Below, piece by piece: positions 32,876 to 41,007 of a stretch of 47,691 nucleotides of DNA. The DNA comes from Streptomyces sp. AA1529 (lineage in GTDB: Bacteria; Actinomycetota; Actinomycetes; Streptomycetales; Streptomycetaceae). The stretch is taken from assembly GCF_000280905.1 (NCBI RefSeq), contig NZ_ALAP01000031.1, positions 1 to 47,691 on the forward strand, read 5' to 3'. The position numbers and the translations under genes are program-made. Within the stretch, counting starts at the first letter, position 1. Every line of letters starts with the position of its first letter. The notes below the pieces were generated by a model. It did not search any database, was not told the DNA's origin, and saw nothing but the letters and a program-made list of their open reading frames with translations.

Positions 32876-34086
32876 CGAGGTTGGAAAGAGGGCGTTCGGC
32901 CCTGGGGCCCGCACTGGAGCTGGTCCACACCGGTCAGGCGCCCACCCGCGCCGTGCTCACGGCCGAACTGGGGGTGACCCGCGCGACAGCGGGAGCCGTC
33001 GCCGCCGAACTGGAGGCCCTCGGACTCATCACCGTCGACCCCCACCCCACCGCACCCGTGGGCAGCCAGGGCCGGCCCTCGCACCGGCTCGCCGTCGATC
33101 CCGCCGGACCCGTCGCGCTCGCCGCGCAGATCCACGCGGACGGCTACCGCGCGGCGCTGGTCGGTCTCGGCGGGCGCATCGTCGCCACGGCGCCCGGCTG
33201 CGGCACCGTGGACGCCGACCCCGCGCAGGTCATCAGCGAAGTCGTGGCCGCGGGCGCGGAGTTGCTGCGCTCCCGCGGACGGCGCTGCGTGGGCGCGGGA
33301 CTCGCCGTGCCCTCCGCGGTGGCCGAACCGGAGGGCACCGCGCTCAACCCGCTGCACCTCGCCTGGGAGGCGGGTGCCCCGGTGCGCGACACCTTCCGCG
33401 CCTGCCTCGCCGAGGCCGGGGTCACCGGCGCCGACGGCGCCACCGTCACCGGCTTCGCCGGCAACGACCTGAACGTCGCCGCGCTGGCCGAGCACCGGCA
33501 CGGTGCCGGACGCGGAGCCCGCCACCTGCTCGTCGTCGGCACCGGCCACCACGGCGTGGGCGGCGCGCTCGTGCTGGACGGGCGGCTGCACACCGGGAGT
33601 TCGGGCCTGGCCCTGGAGGTCGGCCATCTGACGGTGGATCCCGACGGCCGCCCCTGCCACTGCGGCAGCCGCGGCTGCCTGGACGTGGAGACCGACCCCG
33701 CGGCGCTCCTCGCCGCCGCCGGGCGTCCGGCCAGCCCCGGGACCTCCCTGCTCACCCAGGCCGCCGAACTGCTCCGCACGGAGTACGGCACCGACCCCGC
33801 GGTCCGCGAGGCGGCCGGCCGGCTCGTCGACCGGCTCGGACTCGGACTCGCCGGACTCGTCAACATCCTCAACCCCGACCGGATCGTGCTCGCCGGACTG
33901 CACCGCGCCCTGGTCGAGGCCGACGGCGAACGGCTGCGCGGCGTCGTCGCGGACCGCAGCCTGTGGGGGCGCAGCGGCGGCGTCCCCGTCCTGCCCAGCG
34001 AGCTGGCGCACAACTCCCTCGTCGGGGCCGCCGAGTCGGCCTGGCAGCCGGTGCTCGACGACCCGCTCGCGGTGCTGGGGGGATGA
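32857..34086 (+). CDS. ROK-family transcriptional regulator (NagC/XylR type)
   Basis: Protein of 409 residues. The N-terminal winged helix (about 10-85, ALGPALELVHTGQAPTRAVLTAELGVTRATAGAVAAEL) is followed by a ROK domain. The zinc motif is CHCGSRGCLD with EVGH upstream. The ATP phosphate loop DxGxTK is not conserved (AAQIHADGYRAALVG), so it should be a sugar-sensing regulator and not a kinase. The GTG at 32857 fits a leaderless start; a GTG at 32830 is possible but would overlap the divergent gene. It presumably controls the divergent MFS gene. Its stop overlaps the ATG of a GNAT remnant (ATGA). Confidence 0.87.
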   Translation: MTRTRTTRLERGRSALGPALELVHTGQAPTRAVLTAELGVTRATAGAVAAELEALGLITVDPHPTAPVGSQGRPSHRLAVDPAGPVALAAQIHADGYRAALVGLGGRIVATAPGCGTVDADPAQVISEVVAAGAELLRSRGRRCVGAGLAVPSAVAEPEGTALNPLHLAWEAGAPVRDTFRACLAEAGVTGADGATVTGFAGNDLNVAALAEHRHGAGRGARHLLVVGTGHHGVGGALVLDGRLHTGSSGLALEVGHLTVDPDGRPCHCGSRGCLDVETDPAALLAAAGRPASPGTSLLTQAAELLRTEYGTDPAVREAAGRLVDRLGLGLAGLVNILNPDRIVLAGLHRALVEADGERLRGVVADRSLWGRSGGVPVLPSELAHNSLVGAAESAWQPVLDDPLAVLGG

Positions 34087-34334
34087 CCCCCATGCGCATC
34101 CGAGCGGGTGCCGCACGTGAGCTCGGCAGGCTCCAGGAGGTCGAACGGGCGGCGGGCCGGTGGTTCCGCGGCATCGGCATGCCGGAGATCGCCGACGACG
34201 AGCCGCCCACCCGGCAGTGTCCGCGCGCGATCCGGTCCCGGGAGACCGCCGCCGGGCTGGACCGCCGGCCCCGGGTGTGCATGCGCCGCGAGGCCGCCGC
34301 CCCGACGCGCGGCGGCCCTCGCCCGGTGGGGTAG
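34083..34334 (+). pseudogene. Truncated GNAT acetyltransferase remnant
   Basis: Reading frame of 83 codons overlapping the ROK stop by ATGA. The first 40 codons, TPMRIRAGAARELGRLQEVE then RAAGRWFRGIGMPEIADDEPP, match the beta1-alpha1-alpha2 start of actinobacterial GNAT acetyltransferases. The rest lacks the acetyl-CoA binding motif (Q/RxxGxG/A) and ends after a low-similarity Arg-rich stretch. Internal deletion plus frameshift is the simplest reading. It could instead be a small expressed peptide coupled to the regulator. Confidence 0.5.
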
Positions 34335-34502
34335 CCGCGCCGGGCCGCCCCGCGTGCGACCGTGGAGCAGCCCGGCACCCCCCGCGCTGCTCCCGGAGAG
34401 GTAGCCGCACCGCCGCCGGCCGTACGATGCGCCGAGCCCCTCCCCGCGCGCAGTCTCGGTAGCGCAAAGCACCACCCGGCCGCTACCGAGGAGTTGACGA
34501 CC

Positions 34503-34805
34503 ATGCAGACCCTGGCCCACTGGCACGGCGCGGGGGGACCCGGCCCCTGGATCCTGTTCTTCCCGCTCATCTGGGCCGCCCTCGTCGCGGCCTGCGTCCT
34601 CCTGCTGCGCCGCACGGTCCTCCGGGGCCGCCGCGGACCCTGGCAGCGGCGGCAGCAGGCCCCGCACGGCACCGAGAGCCCGCTGGAACTCCTGGACCGC
34701 CGCTTCGCGCAGGGCGAGATCGACGAGGACGAGTACTGGCGGCGCACCTCCGTGCTGGCCGAGAGCACCCGCGAGCGGCACGCGGAGCGCCCGGGCGGCA
34801 TATGA
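34503..34805 (+). CDS. SHOCT-domain small membrane protein
   Basis: Protein of 100 residues. One transmembrane helix (about 15-37, GPWILFFPLIWAALVAACVLLLRR) is followed by a basic linker. The C-terminal SHOCT motif is SPLELLDRRFAQGEIDEDEYWRRTSVL. SHOCT modules are short oligomerisation elements found at ends of many membrane proteins; no specific role is known. GAGGAG lies 9 nt before the ATG. The following 231 bp to the convergent ATPase gene holds no recognised feature. Confidence 0.85.
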   Translation: MQTLAHWHGAGGPGPWILFFPLIWAALVAACVLLLRRTVLRGRRGPWQRRQQAPHGTESPLELLDRRFAQGEIDEDEYWRRTSVLAESTRERHAERPGGI

Positions 34806-35036
34806 CGAGCCGCACCGCCGCAGCCCGACGACCCCTGCCCTCGACTCGGCGGCTGCGGGGGACCGGCGGCGCTCGGCGTGCCGCCGGGCACCGACACCCT
34901 CATCCTCGCGGTCCCCGCGAGGCCTGGGAGCCGGCCCTGCTCCGCCCGACCCGGCGGACCCGCGGCCCGCTGCGGGGCATGGCGCGGTGGGTGCCGGTGC
35001 CGGTCACCGGGGGTGGCGCCGGGCGCCGATGCCTCC

Positions 35037-35630
35037 TCAGCCCGCTGCCGCCGGCTCCACCTCGGCCGGGGGCGGCACCGGGGCCGGACCGGCGGCCGGC
35101 TGCCGGGGTGCGGCGGCGTCCCGGGCGGCACGGCAGGTACGGCCCCCGGCCGGCGCGGCCGGCTCCGGGGCCGGCACCGGCAGCGAGAACCACACGGTCT
35201 TTCCCGAGCCGTCGGGCCGGGCCCGCACCCCCCAGCTCTCGCTGAGCGACGCCACCAGGGCGAGGCCGCGCCCGCTGGTGGGCAGCGGCTCGTCGGACGC
35301 CGCGCCGCGGACCCGCGGCAGTCGGGGGTCGTGGTCGTGCACCGAGACCGTCAGCCGGTCCCCGACCAGGGACAGTTCCACGGTGCAGTGCTTGTCGGCG
35401 GGAGCCGGACCGGCGTCGCAGCGCCGGGGATCCGCGTGCCGGTGGACGTTGGCCAGCAACTCCGTCAGCAGGAGGGCCGCGACGTCCAGGACGGCGTCCA
35501 GCCGCCAGTACCGCAGCTGCGCGGAGACGATTCTTCGGACCTGCCCTATGCGCGGGGGCAGCGCCTGGAACTCCACGGCGCAGTGCCGCGCCGGGGCCGG
35601 TGCAGGGGTGCTGCTCGGTGGACTGATCAC
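35037..35630 (-). CDS. Anti-sigma-type ATP-binding protein (HATPase_c_2)
   Basis: Protein of 197 residues of the RsbW/SpoIIAB-like GHKL group that is greatly expanded in Streptomyces. The N box is ALLLTELLANVHRHA and the G1 region VSVHDHDP. G2 is PTSGRGLALVASLSESWGV and the last strand KTVWFSLPV. The C-terminal 45 residues are Ala/Pro-rich and probably disordered. The GTG at 35630 has GAGGGAG 8 nt upstream and is preferred to a GTG at 35678 that lacks one. Its partner, an anti-sigma antagonist or sigma factor, is not in the window. Confidence 0.83.
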   Translation of the reverse strand: MISPPSSTPAPAPARHCAVEFQALPPRIGQVRRIVSAQLRYWRLDAVLDVAALLLTELLANVHRHADPRRCDAGPAPADKHCTVELSLVGDRLTVSVHDHDPRLPRVRGAASDEPLPTSGRGLALVASLSESWGVRARPDGSGKTVWFSLPVPAPEPAAPAGGRTCRAARDAAAPRQPAAGPAPVPPPAEVEPAAAG

Positions 35631-35775
35631 GGCTGTGACTCCCTCACGAGGGGCCGCCGGCGGGCGGGGACGGATCACATGTGATGTGCGCTACAGGGCC
35701 AGGATGGGAGCGGACCGGCCGCGGCGCAAACGCGCTGCGACGATCCGGTCACGGAGCGGCGGCAGGTGATCGTCT

Positions 35776-36087
35776 TCACCGGCCCAGCACACCGCGCTCC
35801 GCGGCGGCCTTCGCCCGTGCCGTCCGCAGGGCCGACAGCAGGCCCTCCCGGTGCTCCTGGCCCAGGCGCAGCAGGTAGCTTCTGCCGCGCAGCGTCGCCG
35901 GTACCTGGTCGCGCAGCCCGTAGCCGCTGATCCGCACCTCGTCGACCGGCGCGCTGTCGATCTCGCTGCCGTAGCTGGTCAGCAGCACCAGTTCCCCGTC
36001 CCGCACCAGCACATGGCCGGCCCGGGTGAGGGAGCGGAGCATCCGGCTGATCCCCACCCCAGTCGCGTCGAACTCCGGCTCCGCCAC
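35776..36087 (-). CDS. Conserved-looking hypothetical protein, 103 aa
   Basis: I do not recognise the family with certainty. The protein begins [28 protein letters not shown] and continues [41 protein letters not shown], ending with a basic helix. It has no signal, membrane segment or cysteine. GGGAGGCGG upstream of the GTG at 36087 supports this start; longer in-frame starts have none. The gene is upstream of the anti-sigma-type ATPase on the same strand (145 bp gap) and diverges from the Cds1-like gene. Confidence 0.7.
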   Translation of the reverse strand: MAEPEFDATGVGISRMLRSLTRAGHVLVRDGELVLLTSYGSEIDSAPVDEVRISGYGLRDQVPATLRGRSYLLRLGQEHREGLLSALRTARAKAAAERGVLGR

Positions 36088-36230
36088 TGCACACCGCCTC
36101 CCACCGGCTCCCACCGGATCTGCCCGGCAGAGGTACCGGGGTACCCCCGGGCGGTGCGCGTACACCCCCGGAGAGCCCAGCCCCTTGCCGGGAGCATGCC
36201 CATGTCCACCGCTGTCTACCGACCCCCCTC

Positions 36231-36236
36231 TATGAT
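36231..36236 (+). promoter_or_regulatory. -10 element of leaderless cds1-like gene
   Basis: TATGAT ends 6 nt before the GTG at 36243, and no ribosome binding site is present. No clear -35 box lies 16-18 bp upstream. Confidence 0.55.
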
Positions 36237-36242
36237 CGGCCT

Positions 36243-37382
36243 GTGAGCACCACCGAACCCGCCCCTCCCGTCCCCGGCCTCCCCACCCAGGACGTGGACC
36301 GCAGCGACCCCGACCGCCGCGGCTGGCTGAAGGAGGCGGTACGCAAGGTGCGGGCCGAGAGCGGCCGCAGCGCCGACACCCACCTGCTGGCCTTCCCGCT
36401 GCCCGAGGAATGGGGCGTCGACCTGTACCTCAAGGACGAGTCGACCCACCCCACCGGCAGTCTCAAGCACCGCCTGGCGCGCTCGCTGTTCCTGCACGCG
36501 CTGTGCAACGGCTGGATCCGGCAGGGACGGCCCGTCATCGAGGCGTCCAGCGGCTCCACCGCGGTGAGCGAGGCGTACTTCGCCAAGCTGATCGGCGTCC
36601 CGTTCATCGCGGTGATGCCGCGCACGACGAGCAGCGAGAAGACCCGGCTGATCGAGTTCCACGGCGGCACCTGCCACCTGGTGGACGATCCCCGTACCGT
36701 CTACGAGGTCTCGGCTCGGCTCGCCGCGGAGAGCGGCGGCCACTTCATGGACCAGTTCACCTACGCCGAACGGGCCACCGACTGGCGGGGCAACAACAAC
36801 ATCGCCGAGTCCGTCTACCAGCAGCTCGCCGGGGAGCGGTACCCGGAACCGGCGTGGATCGTCGCCACCGCCGGAACCGGGGGCACCTCGGCGACCTTCG
36901 CCCGCTACATCCGCTACATGCAGTACGACACCCGGGTCTGCGTCCCCGACCCGGAGAACTCCTGCTTCTTCGACGGCTGGACCCGCGGCGACCCGGAGGC
37001 CACCAGCGACTGCGGCTCCCGGATCGAGGGCATCGGACGGCCCCGGATGGAACCCAGCTTCGTGCCCGCCGCCGTCGACCGGATGATGAAGGTCCCGGAC
37101 GCCGCCAGCGTGGCCGCCGTACGGCAGCTGGACCGGGTGCTGGGCCGCAAGGCCGGCGGGTCCACCGGCACCGGGCTGTGGAGCAGCCTGCGGATCGTCG
37201 CCCGGATGCTGGCCGCCGGCGAGCAGGGCAGCGTCGTCACCCTGCTGTGCGACCCGGGCGAGCGGTATCTGGACAAGTACTACGCCGACTCCTGGCTGGC
37301 CCGGCAGGGCCTGGAGATCGCTCCCTACACGCGCACCCTGGAGCGGTTCCTGGCCTCGGGGGAGTGGGCCGAGCCGCAGTAG
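36243..37382 (+). CDS. PLP-dependent cysteine synthase-family enzyme, Cds1-like cysteine desulfhydrase
   Basis: Protein of 379 residues with fold-type II PLP architecture. The Lys is in [15 protein letters not shown], the substrate loop is [19 protein letters not shown], and the phosphate-binding glycine loop is [33 protein letters not shown] and [12 protein letters not shown] complete the family pattern. It resembles the actinobacterial cysteine desulfhydrase Cds1 (M. tuberculosis Rv3684), which releases sulfide, ammonia and pyruvate from cysteine. It lacks the typical CysK asparagine-loop wording. A biosynthetic cysteine synthase activity cannot be ruled out. A hairpin follows the gene. Confidence 0.85.
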   Translation: MSTTEPAPPVPGLPTQDVDRSDPDRRGWLKEAVRKVRAESGRSADTHLLAFPLPEEWGVDLYLKDESTHPTGSLKHRLARSLFLHALCNGWIRQGRPVIEASSGSTAVSEAYFAKLIGVPFIAVMPRTTSSEKTRLIEFHGGTCHLVDDPRTVYEVSARLAAESGGHFMDQFTYAERATDWRGNNNIAESVYQQLAGERYPEPAWIVATAGTGGTSATFARYIRYMQYDTRVCVPDPENSCFFDGWTRGDPEATSDCGSRIEGIGRPRMEPSFVPAAVDRMMKVPDAASVAAVRQLDRVLGRKAGGSTGTGLWSSLRIVARMLAAGEQGSVVTLLCDPGERYLDKYYADSWLARQGLEIAPYTRTLERFLASGEWAEPQ

Positions 37383-37413
37383 CCCGTCCCGTCCCGCTGC
37401 CCGTCCCGTCCCG

Positions 37414-37436
37414 CCGCCCGGCGCCGCGCCGGGCGG
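37414..37436. terminator. Hairpin between cds1-like and DeoR genes
   Basis: CCGCCCGGCG / CGCCGGGCGG is a perfect 10-bp stem with a 3-nt loop in the convergent gap, preceded by two copies of CCCGTCCCGTCCCGC (37384-37413). It probably terminates both genes. Confidence 0.6.
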
Positions 37437-37450
37437 CCGCGGGCCCGGGG

Positions 37451-38308
37451 TCAGAGCGCGCCCGCGAAGCCCTCGCCGTCCTGCTCGCCGGCCACCACCA
37501 GCTCCGGCAGCCGCTCCTGGATCTCCTCCCGCGCCGCCGCCGGCAGCCCGCCGTCCGTCACCAGCGCGTCCACCTGGTCCAGCGAGGCGAACGAACTCAG
37601 CCCCACCGTGCCCCACTTGGTGTGGTCCGCGACCACGATGACCCGGCGGGCCGAGCCCACGAACTGCCGGTTCGTCTCCGCCTCCGCCAGATTCGGGGTG
37701 GAGAGCCCGGCCTCCACCGATATGCCGTGCACCCCCAGGAACAGCGCGTCGAAGTGGAGCGAGCGGATCGCCGCGTCCGCCACCGAACCCACCAGCGAGT
37801 CCGAGGGCGTCCGCACCCCGCCCGTCAGCACCACCGTCGCCGCGCCCGGACGGGTCCCCGCCGTTCCCGCCCCGGCGCCGCTCCGCTGCGCCGCGTGGAA
37901 GACGTCGGCGACCCGCACCGAGTTGGTGACCACCGTCAGGTTCGGCACCTCCAGCAGGTGCCGCGCCAGCGCGAACGTCGTCGTACCGCCCGAGAGCGCG
38001 ATCGCGGTGCCCGGCTGGGCCATGGTGGCCGCCGCCCGCGCGATGTCCTCCTTCGCGCTCAGCTCCAGCGAGGACTTCGCCTCGAACCCCGGCTCGTGCG
38101 TACTGGCCTCGGCGACCGGCACGGCGCCGCCGTGCACCTTCTCCAGGGCGCCCTGCCGGGCCAGCGCGTCCAGGTCGCGCCGCACCGTCATGTCCGAGAC
38201 CGACAGCTTCCTGGTCAGCTCGTTGACCCGGGCGCCGCCCCGGCGCCGCACCTCCTCCAGGATCAGCGCGCGCCGCTGTTCGGCGAGGAGGTTCTGGTTG
38301 TCGCTCAC
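37451..38308 (-). CDS. DeoR/GlpR-family regulator
   Basis: Protein of 285 residues. The N-terminal DeoR HTH is AEQRRALILEEVRRRGGARVNELTRKLSVSDMTVRRDLDALARQGALEKVHGGAV. The C-terminal sugar-phosphate-sensing domain has SGGTTTFALARHL, NSVRVADVF, VLTGGVRTPSDSLVG and VVADHTKWGTVGL. The GTG at 38308 has GGAG upstream. Such proteins usually repress sugar or polyol operons and respond to phosphorylated sugars. No transporter or kinase is adjacent, so the target is unclear. The 224-bp gap to the divergent hydrolase gene holds no obvious palindrome. Confidence 0.9.
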   Translation of the reverse strand: MSDNQNLLAEQRRALILEEVRRRGGARVNELTRKLSVSDMTVRRDLDALARQGALEKVHGGAVPVAEASTHEPGFEAKSSLELSAKEDIARAAATMAQPGTAIALSGGTTTFALARHLLEVPNLTVVTNSVRVADVFHAAQRSGAGAGTAGTRPGAATVVLTGGVRTPSDSLVGSVADAAIRSLHFDALFLGVHGISVEAGLSTPNLAEAETNRQFVGSARRVIVVADHTKWGTVGLSSFASLDQVDALVTDGGLPAAAREEIQERLPELVVAGEQDGEGFAGAL

Positions 38309-38532
38309 TGCCGCTGTCTCCGTTCCTTTCGCGACCGGGTGTCGGGGCTGTGGGGAGGCCTCCGGTCGGCCCATCCTCCCACGCGCGCCACAGCCGCGCC
38401 GCTGTCTCGATCGAGCCCCCGCGCACCCCGCTTTCACCCGTGGGGGGCTGGCACGGCGCGGCGCGGGCAGTGATGCTGGCACCGGCCGACACGAAGCTGA
38501 CACACCGTTCGGGGGAACCGGGGGGAAGCACA

Positions 38533-41007
38533 GTGCCGACAGACCACGCACCCAGCGGCGCACCCGGCGACGCGCCGGGCCTCGCACTGGAACTGCTCGT
38601 ACACGGAGTGGGCGGGACGACCGCCGCCGAGATGCTCGGCGACCCGCGCACCGAACGCGTCACCGGGGACGGCACGGCGGCCATCCACCGGCGCACGGAC
38701 GACACGGACGCCGAGCAGCGCCCGGAGGACTACACGGGCAGAGCGGTACCGGAGGCCTACTGCTGGTCGAACCTGACCTCCGGCAACGGCGCCCGCGCCC
38801 TGTGGCTGATCCTGCTGCCGTTCATGGTGGCCAACCTGGCCCACTGGACCCGGCCCGCCTCCCGCGGCCGTGCCCGCACCGTACGGCTGCACGGCCTGCT
38901 GGTCCGGCTGCTGGCGCTCTCCCTGACGGTGCTGCTGGTCGCCGCGGCCTGCGAGGTCGCACTCGACCTGGTCGCCTGGCAGTGCGCCGGGGCCGCCCGC
39001 TGCGCCGGGGAACGCTCCTGGCTGGCGTTCCTGGCGGCGCCCGAGGAGACCGCGGCCCCGGGCAGTTGGTGGAGCCAGCCGGGCCGCCGGCTGGCCCTGG
39101 CCGCCGTGCTGCCGGCCGCCGTGACCGCCCTGCTGTGGTGGCTCTCGCACCGCACCTGGAGCGCCTACGAATCCCAGCCGCCGCTGGAGCGCACCGTCCC
39201 CGAGGACGCCCCCGCGGCCGAGGGGCGGCCCCCGCTGTCGCTGCCGGGCTTCTGGTACGGCAAGCGCCTCGTCGCCCGGCTGCGCGCCGCGCACACCGCC
39301 GCCGGGTTCCTGACCGTCGCCGCCGCGCTCACCGCCGCCACCGCCCGGCACGACCGGGCACCCGGCGGCAGCACCGCGCTGGACCTGTCCGGACGGCTGC
39401 TGACGGGACTGGTGCTGGCGGGAGCCGCCTGGGTGCTGTTCGTCGTCTGCGGCCGGGGCCGCAAGGAGACCGAACCCGACGACGGTGCCGACACGCTCGC
39501 GGTGCGCGGGCTGCCCCCGGCCTCCCTCGCCGTGCTGCTGTCGGCCGTCGTGCACACCGGCTGGAGCCGTCCGGAATGGACCTCCGGCGGTACCCTCCCC
39601 GGCGACGAGACGTTCAGCGTCCTCGCGGTGCTCCAGGGCACGCTCGTGGTCGCGCTCGGCGTGCTGGGTCTGCGACTGCACCGCCGCACGCGGGTCCCTC
39701 GCACGGCGCTGCACGGGACGGCCTCCGGATGCGTGGCGATGCTCGCCTGCTCGCTGGGCGGCGTGCTCTCCGGCGGGGTCTGCCAACGGGTCGGTGACTG
39801 GCTCGACGGCCCCGGCGGGTCCGGCGGCAGCGGCGGCCGCATCGCGGGCCCGCCGGCCGTCCTCACCTGGCAGGCGTCCGTCATCCCCGTCCTGCTCGCC
39901 CTGGTGCTGCTGCTGGCGGGCTGGTCCGCCGTGCACGTGTGGCGCGACACCCGGCGACTCACCGACGACGTGGCGGCCGGGTACCCCGCGTCGCTGCCCG
40001 ACCCGTCCCGCTCCCGCCGGATCGCCGCCACGATCGCCCGCGCCGGCCTCACCGACCGGGCACCCCGGCTGGTGGCCGCCGTCGCCGCCGCCACACTCGT
40101 GATGGGCGGTGCGGCCGTGCTCGGCACGCTGCTGACCGGTCAGGTTCCCGGGCGCGCCACGGACGGGGCCCCCGGCGTCGTCGCGGGAACCGCCGACGCC
40201 GTGCAGGCTCTCGGCTCCTGGCTGGTCGGGTTCGCCTTCGTCCTGCTGCTCGCCTGGGGCCGCCGCGCCTACCGGGACGCCTCGGCCCGCCGCACCATCG
40301 GCATCCTGTGGGACGTGGGCACCTTCTGGCCGCGCTGCGCCCACCCGTTCGCGCCGCCCTGCTACGCCGAGCGCGCCGTGCCCGACCTGGCCTGGCGGAT
40401 GGCGATGTGGACCGACGGGCGGCCCGAGCGGCGCCTGGTGATCTCCGGCCACTCGCAGGGCAGCGTCCTGGCGGCAGCGGCGGTCTGGCAACTGGATCCC
40501 GGTACCCGCCGCCAGGTCGCCCTCCTCACCTACGGCTCACCCCTGGAACGGCTGTACGGGCGCTGGTTCCCCGCCTACTTCGGTCCGCACCGGCTGGCCG
40601 CCCTGCACGGTGATCTGGAGTGCTGGCGCAACCTGTGGCGGCTGACCGACCCGATCGGCGGTCCCGTGCGGCCCGAGCGCGCCGGTGCCCCCGAGCCCGG
40701 ACCGCCCGAAGCGTGCCTCGGGGTCGACCGCGGTCCGCTGCGCGACCCCGTCGCCTACGGCCGCACCCGCGAGCTGCCGCTGCCCGAACCGATCCTGGCG
40801 CACGGGGACTACCAGGCGGATCCGGCCTTCGCCGAGGAGCGGGCCGGGCTGCTGGCCCGCCTCGCGGACCGCGCGCGGCGGGCCGTCGCGCCCCGGCGTC
40901 CGCCGCAGGAAGCCGTCCGGCGTCCCGGCCGGCAGCCGGACCGGCGGAGGCCCGGTGCGCCGGGCCGGCGGGCCGCTCAGCCCGGGCCGGGCAGATCCGA
41001 GGGGTAG
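38533..41007 (+). CDS. Multi-pass membrane protein with split alpha/beta-hydrolase motifs
   Basis: Protein of 824 residues. [10 protein letters not shown] (His24) resembles the strand-3/oxyanion loop of lipase-like hydrolases. About ten hydrophobic helices follow (roughly 90-560, e.g. [38 protein letters not shown]). Then [18 protein letters not shown] gives a nucleophile elbow with Ser641, [13 protein letters not shown] an acid, and ILAHGDYQ a His. The order suggests one hydrolase domain with a membrane region inserted after the first strands. Arg/Pro-rich C-terminus. GGGGGAAG precedes the GTG at 38533. Its end overlaps the convergent AAA gene by 31 bp. The substrate is unknown. Confidence 0.72.
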   Translation: MPTDHAPSGAPGDAPGLALELLVHGVGGTTAAEMLGDPRTERVTGDGTAAIHRRTDDTDAEQRPEDYTGRAVPEAYCWSNLTSGNGARALWLILLPFMVANLAHWTRPASRGRARTVRLHGLLVRLLALSLTVLLVAAACEVALDLVAWQCAGAARCAGERSWLAFLAAPEETAAPGSWWSQPGRRLALAAVLPAAVTALLWWLSHRTWSAYESQPPLERTVPEDAPAAEGRPPLSLPGFWYGKRLVARLRAAHTAAGFLTVAAALTAATARHDRAPGGSTALDLSGRLLTGLVLAGAAWVLFVVCGRGRKETEPDDGADTLAVRGLPPASLAVLLSAVVHTGWSRPEWTSGGTLPGDETFSVLAVLQGTLVVALGVLGLRLHRRTRVPRTALHGTASGCVAMLACSLGGVLSGGVCQRVGDWLDGPGGSGGSGGRIAGPPAVLTWQASVIPVLLALVLLLAGWSAVHVWRDTRRLTDDVAAGYPASLPDPSRSRRIAATIARAGLTDRAPRLVAAVAAATLVMGGAAVLGTLLTGQVPGRATDGAPGVVAGTADAVQALGSWLVGFAFVLLLAWGRRAYRDASARRTIGILWDVGTFWPRCAHPFAPPCYAERAVPDLAWRMAMWTDGRPERRLVISGHSQGSVLAAAAVWQLDPGTRRQVALLTYGSPLERLYGRWFPAYFGPHRLAALHGDLECWRNLWRLTDPIGGPVRPERAGAPEPGPPEACLGVDRGPLRDPVAYGRTRELPLPEPILAHGDYQADPAFAEERAGLLARLADRARRAVAPRRPPQEAVRRPGRQPDRRRPGAPGRRAAQPGPGRSEG

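Noticed and set aside
32857..34086. ROK protein at 32857 as a sugar kinase
   Set aside because: It has an N-terminal winged helix and lacks the phosphate-binding DxGxTK loop that the kinase at 14901 keeps.
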